Part shown: piece after piece, positions 16,471 through 24,830 of the stretch
Layout: every line of letters starts with the position of its first letter
Numbering within the stretch: the stretch's first letter is position 1
Source: Alphaproteobacteria bacterium
GTDB lineage: Bacteria > Pseudomonadota > Alphaproteobacteria > Rhizobiales > Beijerinckiaceae
Assembly: GCA_021325385.1 (NCBI GenBank)
Contig: JAJPHH010000156.1
Coordinates: 1 to 44,277 of the forward strand
Direction of reading: 5' to 3'
DNA length: 44,277 nt
Translations under genes and position numbers: made by a program
The notes under the pieces: model-generated
What the model saw: the letters and a program-made list of their open reading frames with translations, nothing else
Database searches by the model: none
Told to the model about the DNA's origin: nothing

Positions 16471-17722
16471 CGCCGTCCGGGCCGGTCACTTCCTCGACCT
16501 GGCCCTGCGCCTTCGAATAATTCGGCCCGCTCGACGCGTCGCCCGAGGCGATGCCGGAATTCTCGCGGCTGACCGGGGTCGGCTGCTCCCCGAGCAAGGC
16601 GTCGGTCGGGTTATTCGGGTCTTGGATGACCGCGTCAGGCGCATTCTTCGCGTCAGGCGCATTCTTCGCATCAGGAGGCGGCGGCGTCGGATTCTTGGCG
16701 GCCTCGGCCGCTTGCGCCTTGCTCGGCTTGGCCTTCGGATCCGGCCGCGCGCGCGCCAGCTCGTCGGACTTCTGCTGCGTTACGATAATATCGGTCTTGC
16801 GCTCGCCAAGCAGCGTCTCGGCGTCGGCCAAGGCTTGCGCCCAGCTCTGGCCGCGGCGCCGGCACGTGCAGGTCGGATCGAGGCTCTTGCGGTATTTGAG
16901 CGCGTTGGGCAGGTCAGCGTAGCGCGTGCCGTCCGCCCCGACCGCTTGGCTGATGTCGCCGGACGGGGAATAGCTGTAGAGCGCCGTCTCCGCATTGGGG
17001 CACAGCGCGCGGCACATTTCCTGGAGATCGCCGGAATGGCCGCCGCTGCCCGAATAGCCGATCGGGAAGAAGTATCCGTCGCAGGTGCGCACGCATACTT
17101 CCTTGGAGCCGGCGTGCGCCTCGACGCCGTCGCCGGGGTTAAGATTGTCGCTCGGCGCATCCGGCTGGGCGCCGGCGTCCGGAACCACCGGCACGTCGGT
17201 CACGCGCTGCGACGGCTCCTGGCGCGGATTGCCGAACAAAGCCTCGAAAAAGCCGCGCGGCCGCGGCTGCTCGGCGCATTCCGACTGATAGCGGGCGGCG
17301 AGTTGCGCGCGAAGATCGCCGCCGCCCGAGCCGCGCGCCTGCAGCTTGCCGAGATTGGCCTGCATGCGGGCGATCTGGGCGTAGATTTCGCCGCATTGCG
17401 CCGGCGGGTCCTTGCCGAAGAACAGGAATTTGCGGTTTTCGCAGCCGATCTGATGCGCGTAGGCGACGGTCTTGTCGATCTCGGCCCGCTGTTTCTGCGC
17501 CGCGGCGTCATAGGCGGCCGACGGGCCGCGCGCCTGGCCCGCCGCCGCGATTTGCGAACGCAGCTGCTGGCAATAATCCGCGTCCTGCGCGCCGGCGCCG
17601 CCGACAATCGCCGCCGCAAGGAGAGTCGCCGCGGCGGCTATGGCGCCCCAGCCCGCCCTTCCGCCTAGGCGCCCCGCTTTTTGCGGCGCATCGCCCCGTT
17701 TCAGCTCGATCATCGGCCCCAA
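16433..17722 (-). CDS. DUF2865-type exported protein
   Basis: 429 residues with a signal-peptide-like N-terminus ([20 protein letters not shown], probable cleavage after AGA). A Cys-rich central domain follows: [43 protein letters not shown], with paired Cys likely forming disulfides in the periplasm. This is the pattern I recall for DUF2865, an uncharacterised alphaproteobacterial family. The C-terminal third is low-complexity, rich in Pro/Ala/Lys, with an 18-bp tandem repeat. The gene ends inside gltX (38-bp tail-to-tail overlap). Met1 or Met4 could start it. Confidence 0.83.
   Translation of the reverse strand: MGPMIELKRGDAPQKAGRLGGRAGWGAIAAAATLLAAAIVGGAGAQDADYCQQLRSQIAAAGQARGPSAAYDAAAQKQRAEIDKTVAYAHQIGCENRKFLFFGKDPPAQCGEIYAQIARMQANLGKLQARGSGGGDLRAQLAARYQSECAEQPRPRGFFEALFGNPRQEPSQRVTDVPVVPDAGAQPDAPSDNLNPGDGVEAHAGSKEVCVRTCDGYFFPIGYSGSGGHSGDLQEMCRALCPNAETALYSYSPSGDISQAVGADGTRYADLPNALKYRKSLDPTCTCRRRGQSWAQALADAETLLGERKTDIIVTQQKSDELARARPDPKAKPSKAQAAEAAKNPTPPPPDAKNAPDAKNAPDAVIQDPNNPTDALLGEQPTPVSRENSGIASGDASSGPNYSKAQGQVEEVTGPDGVKRRVRVIDPTL
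16633..16676. repeat. 18-bp tandem repeat within the DUF2865 gene
   Basis: Two and a half copies of an 18-bp unit (GCGTCAGGCGCATTCTTC on the plus strand) encode DAKNAP repeats in the low-complexity tail. In-frame length variation between strains is likely. Confidence 0.85.
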
Positions 17723-17921
17723 CCTGGCGCTCTGGCGATCAAATCGCTATTCCGTTGGTTTCGGTCTCGCCCGACAATCTGGCCGCAACAAGGCGACGGG
17801 CGCCGGCCGGCTATTACCCGCTTTCGCCGCCGCGGGCCAGCGCCCGTCTCAGGTCCGTCTGAACCAGGACAGCAAGCCCTGGCGCTCGCCCGCGCCGCGT
17901 CCGCCTTCTATAAGGCCCGCC

Positions 17922-18770
17922 ATGGCCGCCGACGACCGCCTCAGCCAGGCTTACGCCCATTGCGAGACCTTGGCTCGCGAACACGATCGCGACCGCTGGC
18001 TCGCCGGTCTCTTCGCGCCGGCCGAGGCGCGGCCGCATCTTTTCGCGCTCTACGCCTTCTCGTACGAAATCGCCCGGCTGCCTGACATCGTGCGCGAGGC
18101 CGCGGCCGGCGAGATTCGCCTGCAATGGTGGCGCGAGGCGATCGGCGGCTCCCGCCGCGAAGAGGCGCTCGGCTCGCCGGTCGCCGCCGCGCTCGGCGAC
18201 ACGATCGAGAAATTCCATTTGCCGATCAGCGCGTTCGACGATCTGCTCAAGGCCCGCGCCTTCGATCTCTATCATGACCCGATGCCCGACATGGCCGCCT
18301 ACGAGACCTATTGCGGCGAGACCGCGTCGCTGGTCTTCCGCCTAGCCGGCCTGGTTCTCGGCCGCGGCGATCGCGGCGGCGCCGAGGCCGCCGGCCATGC
18401 CGGCGTCGCCTACGCGACGGTCGGGCTGTTGCGCGCGCTGCCGATCGCCAGCGCGCGCGGCCAGGTGTACCTTCCGCTCGACCTGCTCGAGAGGCGCGGC
18501 GTCTCGCGCGAGGATATGATCGGGCGGCGCGACAGTCCCGCTTTTCGCGCCGCGTTGCGCGAAATGCGCGGGCTCGCCCGTGATCATTTCGACAAAGCTC
18601 TGGCTGCGGGATGGCCGGACGCGATCGCCGCAGCGTTCCTGCCGCTGGCGCTGGTCCCGCTCTATCTCAAGCGAATGGACCGCGCCGATTATCGCCCCTT
18701 CGAATCCGCGGTCGAAGCGCCGCAATGGCGGCGGCAATGGGCGCTGTGGCGCGCATCGCGGCGCTATTGA
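17922..18770 (+). CDS. Squalene/phytoene synthase-fold protein, NDUFAF6-like
   Basis: 282 residues in the trans-isoprenyl synthase fold, but the catalytic Asp-rich motifs are missing. Where real enzymes have a DxxxD after YAF, this has LYAFSYEIARLPDIVREAAA, and the second motif region reads VGLLRALPIASARGQVYLP without Asp pairs. The pattern YEIARLPDIV...EIRLQWWREAI resembles mitochondrial NDUFAF6 (C8orf38), a complex I assembly factor whose prenyl synthase site is degenerate. I infer a structural or assembly role, not squalene or carotenoid synthesis. ATG 17922 was chosen because homology starts there; the open frame extends back to 17640 without support. Confidence 0.8.
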   Translation: MAADDRLSQAYAHCETLAREHDRDRWLAGLFAPAEARPHLFALYAFSYEIARLPDIVREAAAGEIRLQWWREAIGGSRREEALGSPVAAALGDTIEKFHLPISAFDDLLKARAFDLYHDPMPDMAAYETYCGETASLVFRLAGLVLGRGDRGGAEAAGHAGVAYATVGLLRALPIASARGQVYLPLDLLERRGVSREDMIGRRDSPAFRAALREMRGLARDHFDKALAAGWPDAIAAAFLPLALVPLYLKRMDRADYRPFESAVEAPQWRRQWALWRASRRY

Positions 18771-18816
18771 CCCCATGACCTTCGCGTTGCTCTTGGAGGA
18801 TGGCTCAGCCCAGGCG

Positions 18817-19980
18817 CTAGCGATTCATCGCCAGATAAGCCGAGGCGACCATCGCGTCGATATCGCGAGGGACTGGTACGACGCAGTGCTCCTGTCCCAA
18901 TCCGCCGCGCGCCACCCGCTCCAGGCAGCGCGCCTGCAGCGTGAAGCCTAAGTCCATCGATTCGACCGAGTTGCCGAGCGGCCTTGGCCCGGCGAGATTG
19001 GCCATATGGCCGTCGCCGAGAATATGAATCGCGCGCCCGTCGGCGAGGCGGAGGGTTTCGATTCCTTCGCTCGGATAAAGGTCGGCGCCGATCACGGAAG
19101 GATCAGCGCGCAGGCCGGCGACGTCGATCTCGTGCGGCAGGTGGCCGCCATTCATCAAGATCGCGCCGTTCTTGATCAGCGGCAGATCCGCGGCGGTCAG
19201 CACATGCTTCGCGCCAGTGACGGTGACGAGCAGGTCGGCGCTGCGGATCGCCGTCTCGCGAAGCGGCGTCGAAAAGCCGTCGAGATGCGCTTCGAGCGTC
19301 GTCACCGGATCGACGTCGACGACGCTGACCGCGCTGAACGCGTTGCGAAAACAGGCCGCGACGCCGCGCCCGCAGGCGCCGTAGCCGAACACGGTGACGC
19401 GCTTGCCGTTGCTCGACCGATTGGTGAAGCGCATATAGCTTTCGAACAGGCTCTGGCCGACGGCGTGACGGTTCTCGGCGAATTGCTTGATCGGGCTGTC
19501 GTTGATGACGAGGACGGGGACCTTGATCTTGTCGCGCAATGGCTTGAGCCGGGCGCGCCCGGTCGTCGTCTCCTCCGTGCCGCCGCGCAGCTTGGCGTAG
19601 CCGCGCGCGGCGACGCGGGCGAAAAGATCGCCGCCATTGTCGAGCAACAGATCGGGCTCCTCGGCGATGATCGCGTCGAGAAACCGCTCATGCGCATCGG
19701 TTTCGGTGGTTCGTTCGCCGATCACCGCGATTCCGTGCGCGCGAAGGCGCGCGACGGTTTCGGGTTGCGTCGAATTGAGATTGCCGGTCGAGACGACCCG
19801 CGCGCCGCCGGCGGCGAGGGTCAGCAGCAGCGCCGCGGTTTTTGGCTCGAGATGGATCGCCGTGCCGATGGCGAGGCCCTGGAAGGGCCTTTCGCGCTGG
19901 AACTCGGCCATGGTCGCGGCGAGGAGGCGGCAGCTTGCAATGATCCAGTCGATGCGGGCGAGCGCGTCGGGAAGAGGCAT
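18817..19980 (-). CDS. S-adenosylhomocysteine hydrolase-like protein, short form
   Basis: 387 residues, shorter than SahH (420-470). Family motifs persist: AIHLEPKTAALL (His43), GNLNSTQPE, LLLDNGGDLF (114-115 is DN where the family has DD), TEETTTGRARL (Glu136), and NDSPIKQFAENRHAVGQS (Lys165 kept, the catalytic Asp replaced by Glu169, Asn170 kept). The NAD-binding loop is VFGYGACGRGVA rather than GYGDVGKG. The C-terminal Lys/Tyr tail that completes the neighbouring subunit's NAD site is absent. It may hydrolyse a SAH analogue (compare archaeal S-inosylhomocysteine hydrolases) or be a pseudoenzyme. It lies 14 bp downstream of the GFA-type gene, probably on one transcript. Confidence 0.8.
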   Translation of the reverse strand: MPLPDALARIDWIIASCRLLAATMAEFQRERPFQGLAIGTAIHLEPKTAALLLTLAAGGARVVSTGNLNSTQPETVARLRAHGIAVIGERTTETDAHERFLDAIIAEEPDLLLDNGGDLFARVAARGYAKLRGGTEETTTGRARLKPLRDKIKVPVLVINDSPIKQFAENRHAVGQSLFESYMRFTNRSSNGKRVTVFGYGACGRGVAACFRNAFSAVSVVDVDPVTTLEAHLDGFSTPLRETAIRSADLLVTVTGAKHVLTAADLPLIKNGAILMNGGHLPHEIDVAGLRADPSVIGADLYPSEGIETLRLADGRAIHILGDGHMANLAGPRPLGNSVESMDLGFTLQARCLERVARGGLGQEHCVVPVPRDIDAMVASAYLAMNR

Positions 19981-19994
19981 GCGGGGCCTCGCCT

Positions 19995-20408
19995 TTAGGA
20001 GGCGCGCGGCGGCAGCCGCTCAAAAGCCGGCAAGCCGTCAGGAATGTGGTGGAAGGCCTGTTTGTCGATCGTATAGATCGCCATCCGCGGAGCGCCGTAG
20101 TGGCTCGGATCGTCGAGCGTGCCGACTTTCAAGATGACGGCGTCAAGGCCCGGCCGGCGGGTGATCAGATGGGCGCCGCATTCGGCGCAGAATTCCCGCG
20201 TCACGGGGCTGTCGAGATCGCTGCGCGCGAATCGTTTGGGCGTTCCTTTGATATAACGGAAGCCGCCGGTCGGCATGAGCATGAACATGTGAGGAGCGCC
20301 GCCGCTGAAATATTGGCATTCGCGGCAATGGCATTGCGCCTTCAGCATCGGCGCGCCCTCGGCGACATAGCGCACCGCGCCGCAATAGCATCCGCCTTTC
20401 AGCGCCAT
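19995..20408 (-). CDS. GFA-family zinc protein
   Basis: 137 residues. The glutathione-dependent formaldehyde-activating (GFA/CENP-V) fold is marked by three Cys pairs: GGCYCGAVRY, CHCRECQYFSGG and CAECGAHLITRRP, which bind zinc. Despite the family name, most members have no proven reaction with formaldehyde. ATG 20408 was chosen because GAGGTGG lies just upstream and the first zinc motif follows; an upstream extension to 20486 has no support. It is followed after 14 bp by the SAH-hydrolase-like gene, hinting at a shared C1 or thiol-related role. Confidence 0.9.
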   Translation of the reverse strand: MALKGGCYCGAVRYVAEGAPMLKAQCHCRECQYFSGGAPHMFMLMPTGGFRYIKGTPKRFARSDLDSPVTREFCAECGAHLITRRPGLDAVILKVGTLDDPSHYGAPRMAIYTIDKQAFHHIPDGLPAFERLPPRAS

Positions 20409-20512
20409 GGACCACCTCGCAAGCTTTCGGACAAAGTATCCTATGGCGGATGCGCTCGTTACGCGAGAGGATGTCCCGCTCGTCAACCGAGCGCCGGAAA
20501 GAGACCGCTCCT

Positions 20513-21919
20513 TTACTCGGCGGCGGACGACGCGACCGGACGCGTAAGCCAGTCGCGCAGATCTTGTTCCGCCCTTGCCGACAGCGCCCGCTTGCGCGCG
20601 ACGCCGCGCTCCGGTCCGCGCAAGCGTTTGCCGTCCGCGCCGAAGCGCAGCTCTTCGATCGGCGGGAAGAGGCCGAAATTGACGTTCATCGGCTGGAACG
20701 ACCGCGGCCCCGAATCGATCGTCTCGAGATGACCGCCGGTAATGTGGTTCATCAGCGCGCCGATCGCGGTGGTGCGCGGCGGCAGGCTGACCGACGAGCC
20801 GAGCCGCTCGGCGGCGGCCATGCGTCCCGCGACGAGGCCGACCGCCGCGCTCTCGACATAGCCTTCGCAGCCGGTGATCTGGCCGGCGAAGCGCAGCCGC
20901 GGCATGGCCTTCAGGCGCAAGAGCGGATCGAGCACGCGCGGCGAATTCAGGAACGTGTTGCGATGCAGCCCGCCGAGCCGGGCGAATTCGGCCCGCTCCA
21001 GGCCCGGGATCATGCGGAAGATGCGCGTCTGCTCGCCATATTTCAGCTTGGTCTGGAAGCCGACCATGTTGAACAGCGTGCCGAGCGCATTGTCCTGACG
21101 CAATTGTACGACTGCGTAAGGCTTCGCCTTCGGGTTATGCGCGTTGGTCAGGCCGACCGGCTTCATCGGGCCGTGGCGCAAGGTCTCCCGCCCGCGCGCG
21201 GCCATGATTTCGATCGGCAGGCAGCCGTCGAAATAGGGCGTTGATTCGAACTCCTTGAATTCGGTCTTGTCGCCGGCGAGGAGGGCGTCGACGAAGGTCT
21301 CGTACTGGTCGCGATCGAGCGGGCAATTGACGTAATCGGCGCCAGAGCCGCCCGGCCCGGCTTTGTCGTAGCGCGACTGCAGCCAAGCCTTGTCCATGTC
21401 GATCGAGTCGCGATGGACGATCGGCGCGATCGCGTCGAAAAAGGCGAGCTGTTCTTCGCCGGTCAGCGCGCCGATCGCGGCGGCGAGCGAGGGCGACGTC
21501 AGCGGGCCGGTGGCGACGATGACGTTGTCCCACTCGTCCGGCGGAAGGCTGGCGATCTCGCCGCGCTCGATCGTGATTTCCGGCCGAGCTCCGATCGCCT
21601 CCTCCACCGCGGCGGAAAAGCCGTCGCGATCGACCGCCAGCGCGCCGCCGGCCGGCACTTGATGGGCGTCGGCTGCGGCCATGATCAGCGAGCCCATGGC
21701 GCGCATCTCGCGATGGATCACGCCGACGGCGTTGGTCTCGGCATCGTCCGAGCGGAACGAGTTTGAGCAGACGAGCTCGGCGAGGCCGCCGGTCTTGTGC
21801 GCTTCGGTGCCGCGCAGCGGGCGCATCTCGTGCAGGACGACCGAGACGCCGGCTTTGGCGATCTGCCAGGCGGCCTCCGAGCCGGCCAGGCCGCCGCCGA
21901 TGACATGGATAGGCTTCAT
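20513..21919 (-). CDS. trmFO: tRNA (uracil-54,C5)-methyltransferase, folate/FAD-dependent
   Basis: 468 residues. Uses methylenetetrahydrofolate and FADH2 to make ribothymidine at position 54 of tRNAs. The FAD motif is [18 protein letters not shown], followed by the TrmFO signature [20 protein letters not shown] and [11 protein letters not shown]. Further family blocks are [31 protein letters not shown] and [11 protein letters not shown]. The C-terminal block [13 protein letters not shown] is present. Length and motifs fit the family throughout. It stands divergent from the adenine deaminase gene. Confidence 0.97.
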   Translation of the reverse strand: MKPIHVIGGGLAGSEAAWQIAKAGVSVVLHEMRPLRGTEAHKTGGLAELVCSNSFRSDDAETNAVGVIHREMRAMGSLIMAAADAHQVPAGGALAVDRDGFSAAVEEAIGARPEITIERGEIASLPPDEWDNVIVATGPLTSPSLAAAIGALTGEEQLAFFDAIAPIVHRDSIDMDKAWLQSRYDKAGPGGSGADYVNCPLDRDQYETFVDALLAGDKTEFKEFESTPYFDGCLPIEIMAARGRETLRHGPMKPVGLTNAHNPKAKPYAVVQLRQDNALGTLFNMVGFQTKLKYGEQTRIFRMIPGLERAEFARLGGLHRNTFLNSPRVLDPLLRLKAMPRLRFAGQITGCEGYVESAAVGLVAGRMAAAERLGSSVSLPPRTTAIGALMNHITGGHLETIDSGPRSFQPMNVNFGLFPPIEELRFGADGKRLRGPERGVARKRALSARAEQDLRDWLTRPVASSAAE

Positions 21920-22060
21920 GGCGCATCACTTGGGCCTGAAGCCGGGGGCCGTCAATCGGCCGCCCAGTCGAATTCGGCGTCGGCCGCGCCGCGCGGGTTG
22001 CCCCTGCCGGCGATCGGGCGCAGCATGGCGGCTCTTCATTCGATCGGACCGCGCCGCTTC

Positions 22061-23944
22061 ATGGACGATTCCGCTCGCCCCGCCGCCCTGCCGGTCGACG
22101 ATCTCATCGAAGCTGGCAGGGAGGTCCGCATCCGCCAGGATCTGGCGCTGACGGCGCTCGGCAAACGGCCGGCCGACAAAATCCTGCGCGTCGGCCGCTT
22201 GCTGGATGTCCATAGCCGCACCTGGCGGGACGATTGGGAGATCGCGATCAAGGGCCGCCGCATCGCCTTCGTCGGGCCGGCGGGCTCGTATCCGGGCGAG
22301 GCGGCTGAGCGCTTTCGCGAGCCTCGCCTCGCCGCTATTCCCGGCTTCGGCGAAGTTCACAAGCATATCGAAAGCTCGCATCTGACGCCGGAATGGGAGG
22401 CGGCCCTGGTCTTGCCGCGCGGCAACACCTGGACCTGCGAGGCGAGCCACGAATTCTCCAACGTGAACGGGGCGCACAATCTCGAATTCTGGCTGGAGGC
22501 GCGCAAGCGCGGCTCGCCGCTGAAAATTTTCCCGCTGCCCGGCTCGGCGGTGCCGCCGACCGCCTATGAATGGGGCGGCGGCTATTTCGGCTATGACGAG
22601 CAGAAGAGCTTCATGGCCGAAAGCCTGATGGTCCCCGGCCTCGACGAGGTGATGGATTGGCCGGCGGTCTGGAATCCGGACAATCCGTCCTACCAGCGCC
22701 TCTGGGGCATGATCGAGGCGACTTTCGCGGCGCGCGGCGTGGTCGAGGGCCACGCTTCGGGCTTGCGCGACCTTCCCTCGATCAACGCTTTCGCCGCCGC
22801 CGGCCTCGCCTCCGATCACGAAGCGCAGACGCCGGAGGAGACATGGGACAAGCTGACGCGCGGCCTGTTCATCGAGCTGCGCATCTACGCCATGCCCGAG
22901 ATCATCAAGTACTTATTGGAGAAGAACCTCCCCGACTGGTCGCAGATCGCCTTCACCACGGACGATCGCAGCGCCTCGCATACGCTGAAGCTCGGCGCCA
23001 GCGATTATAATGTGCGTCTCGCCGTCGAAAGCGGGCTGCAGCCGGAAATCGCCATCCAATGCGCGACGATCAATCCGGCGCGGCACATGCGGCTGACGCC
23101 GTTCGTCGGCTCGCTGGCGCCCGGCCGCTACGCCGACGTCGTGCTGCTGTCGGATGTCCCTTCTTTGAAGATCGAAAAAGTCTGGGCCGACGGCGCGCAG
23201 GTCTCGGAAGGCGCGAATTATATCGGTCCAGTCCCGCGCATCGCCTGGCCCGGTTGGGCGACGAACACGATCAACGTCAAGCGCAAAGTGACGGCGGCCG
23301 ATTTTGCGCTGAAGGCGGCGCCCGGCCGCGCGACGATGAAGGCCGCGGTGATCCGGCCGTTCCATTGGCATCCCGACTTCTATACGATGGAGCTGCCGGT
23401 CCGCGACGGCGAGGTCCAGCGACTCCCGTCCGAGGCCATCACCAAATTCGCGATCGTCGACCGCTTCTCGGGCGAAGCGAAAATCTCGAAAATGTTCTGG
23501 CGCGGCTGCGGCCCGGCGACGCCGGAGACGGCGCTCGCCTGTTCGGTCGGCCATGACAAGCACAATATCTGGGTCGTCGGCTCATCCGACGAGGCGATGG
23601 CCGCGGCCGTCAATGCGCTCGTCGAGACGCAAGGCGGCTGGGCTCTGGTGCGCGAGGGCAAGCTCGCCGCGACCGTGCGCTTCGAGATCGGCGGCCTGAT
23701 GTCCTGCCGCCCGGCCGAAGAGCTCGACGCCGAGATGCAGCGCCTCTACAAGGAGGCGGAGAAAGTCGAATGGATGTACGAGCCGACCTTCCGCCCGCGC
23801 TGGCATCCCGGCTTCCCGGAACGGCTGATGTTCGCGACCCTGACCTGCGCGCCCTGGACCTGGGTGTTGGTCGCGCCATGCGAGCAGGCCCCGGACGGGT
23901 TCGTCAATGTGCAAACCGGAGAGACGCATCCGGTCGTGTGGTGA
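22061..23944 (+). CDS. Adenine deaminase-like amidohydrolase
   Basis: 627 residues. A metal-dependent amidohydrolase expected to deaminate adenine to hypoxanthine. The metal motif reads PGFGEVHKHIESSHLTP where adenine deaminases usually have PGFIDxHVHIESS, so HxH is kept but Asp is Glu. Other family blocks are GHASGLRDLPSINAFAAAGL with ASDHE, FTTDDRSASHTLKLG, and CATINPARHMRLTP. The C-terminal adenine deaminase domain (about 420-620) is complete. ATG 22061 is preferred because conserved sequence (DDLIEAGREVRIRQDLALT) begins shortly after; 22025 is an alternative and neither has a strong ribosome site. Substrate could differ from adenine given the altered motif. Confidence 0.8.
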   Translation: MDDSARPAALPVDDLIEAGREVRIRQDLALTALGKRPADKILRVGRLLDVHSRTWRDDWEIAIKGRRIAFVGPAGSYPGEAAERFREPRLAAIPGFGEVHKHIESSHLTPEWEAALVLPRGNTWTCEASHEFSNVNGAHNLEFWLEARKRGSPLKIFPLPGSAVPPTAYEWGGGYFGYDEQKSFMAESLMVPGLDEVMDWPAVWNPDNPSYQRLWGMIEATFAARGVVEGHASGLRDLPSINAFAAAGLASDHEAQTPEETWDKLTRGLFIELRIYAMPEIIKYLLEKNLPDWSQIAFTTDDRSASHTLKLGASDYNVRLAVESGLQPEIAIQCATINPARHMRLTPFVGSLAPGRYADVVLLSDVPSLKIEKVWADGAQVSEGANYIGPVPRIAWPGWATNTINVKRKVTAADFALKAAPGRATMKAAVIRPFHWHPDFYTMELPVRDGEVQRLPSEAITKFAIVDRFSGEAKISKMFWRGCGPATPETALACSVGHDKHNIWVVGSSDEAMAAAVNALVETQGGWALVREGKLAATVRFEIGGLMSCRPAEELDAEMQRLYKEAEKVEWMYEPTFRPRWHPGFPERLMFATLTCAPWTWVLVAPCEQAPDGFVNVQTGETHPVVW

Positions 23945-23948
23945 TGAA

Positions 23949-24830
23949 CTAAAACGTCCGCGGCGTCACGTCCACCTCGACATCCAGCGCCTGACCGCCC
24001 GACGAAACGATCACCCCTTCCACCGGCGCGACATCCGCGTAGTCCCGGCCGACCGCAACGACGATATGATCATCGCCGACCGGTATCGCGTTGGTCGGAT
24101 CGAGGCCGAGCCAGCCGAACTCTCTCCCGCACCAGAGCTGCGCCCAGGCGTGCGAGGCGTCGGCGCCGACGAGGCGCGGCTTGCCGGGCGGCGGAATGGT
24201 TCGAATGTAGCCGCTGACATAGAGAGCCGGCAGGCCGAGGCCGCGCAAAGCGGCGATCATGATGTGGGCGAAGTCCTGGCAGACGCCGCCGCGCTTGGCG
24301 AAGGCGACCTCCGGCGGCGTCGCGACTTCGGTCACCGCCTTGTCATAGGCGAAGTCGGCATGGATACGGCGACTAAGGTCGAGACCGGCCTCATAGATCG
24401 GCCGGCCCGGCGGGAAGCTTGACCGCGCATAGTCGGTGATCTCGTCATAGAGGCCGACCAGCCGGCTCTCGAACAGGCCCAGCGCCGGCGAATCCGTCCC
24501 GAGCGAATCCGAATCCGCCGCGGCGGCGGCGACGTTCTCCCAGGCCGGCGTCAAACCCGCCGCCGGCGGCGCCGGCCGCTCGACCTTGACCTGAGCCGTC
24601 GATTCGATGACGAGCTCGCGATGCGGCGCCTCGATCCGCATCCTGATGACTCGGTTGCCGAAAATATCGACCCGCTCGGCCGCGCCGGTCGGCAGCGGCC
24701 TGATATCGATATGGTTCGCGGTCGTCTCCTGACCGTCCGTGGACCGCGGCGTCAGATGCAGCACGCAGGAATTGGTCGCGACCGGCGCTTCGTAGCGATA
24801 GCGCGTCACATGCCTGACGTCGTAGATCAT
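23949..24830 (-). CDS. Transglutaminase-like cysteine protein
   Basis: 293 residues. The N-terminal beta domain starts [17 protein letters not shown], typical of bacterial transglutaminase N-terminal regions. The catalytic triad is readable: Cys in KRGGVCQDFAHIM, His in ASHAWAQLWC and Asp in LGLDPTNAI. Members of this family are thought to cleave or transfer at amide bonds. No signal peptide is seen, so it is probably cytoplasmic. It overlaps the ATP-grasp/Alpha-E gene by 4 bp (ATGA) and is the last gene of a three-gene operon. It converges on the adenine deaminase gene, with 4 bp between the ends. Confidence 0.93.
   Translation of the reverse strand: MIYDVRHVTRYRYEAPVATNSCVLHLTPRSTDGQETTANHIDIRPLPTGAAERVDIFGNRVIRMRIEAPHRELVIESTAQVKVERPAPPAAGLTPAWENVAAAAADSDSLGTDSPALGLFESRLVGLYDEITDYARSSFPPGRPIYEAGLDLSRRIHADFAYDKAVTEVATPPEVAFAKRGGVCQDFAHIMIAALRGLGLPALYVSGYIRTIPPPGKPRLVGADASHAWAQLWCGREFGWLGLDPTNAIPVGDDHIVVAVGRDYADVAPVEGVIVSSGGQALDVEVDVTPRTF

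Noticed and set aside
17922-18770. Annotation as an active squalene or phytoene synthase
   Set aside because: Both aspartate-rich motifs needed for catalysis are missing.
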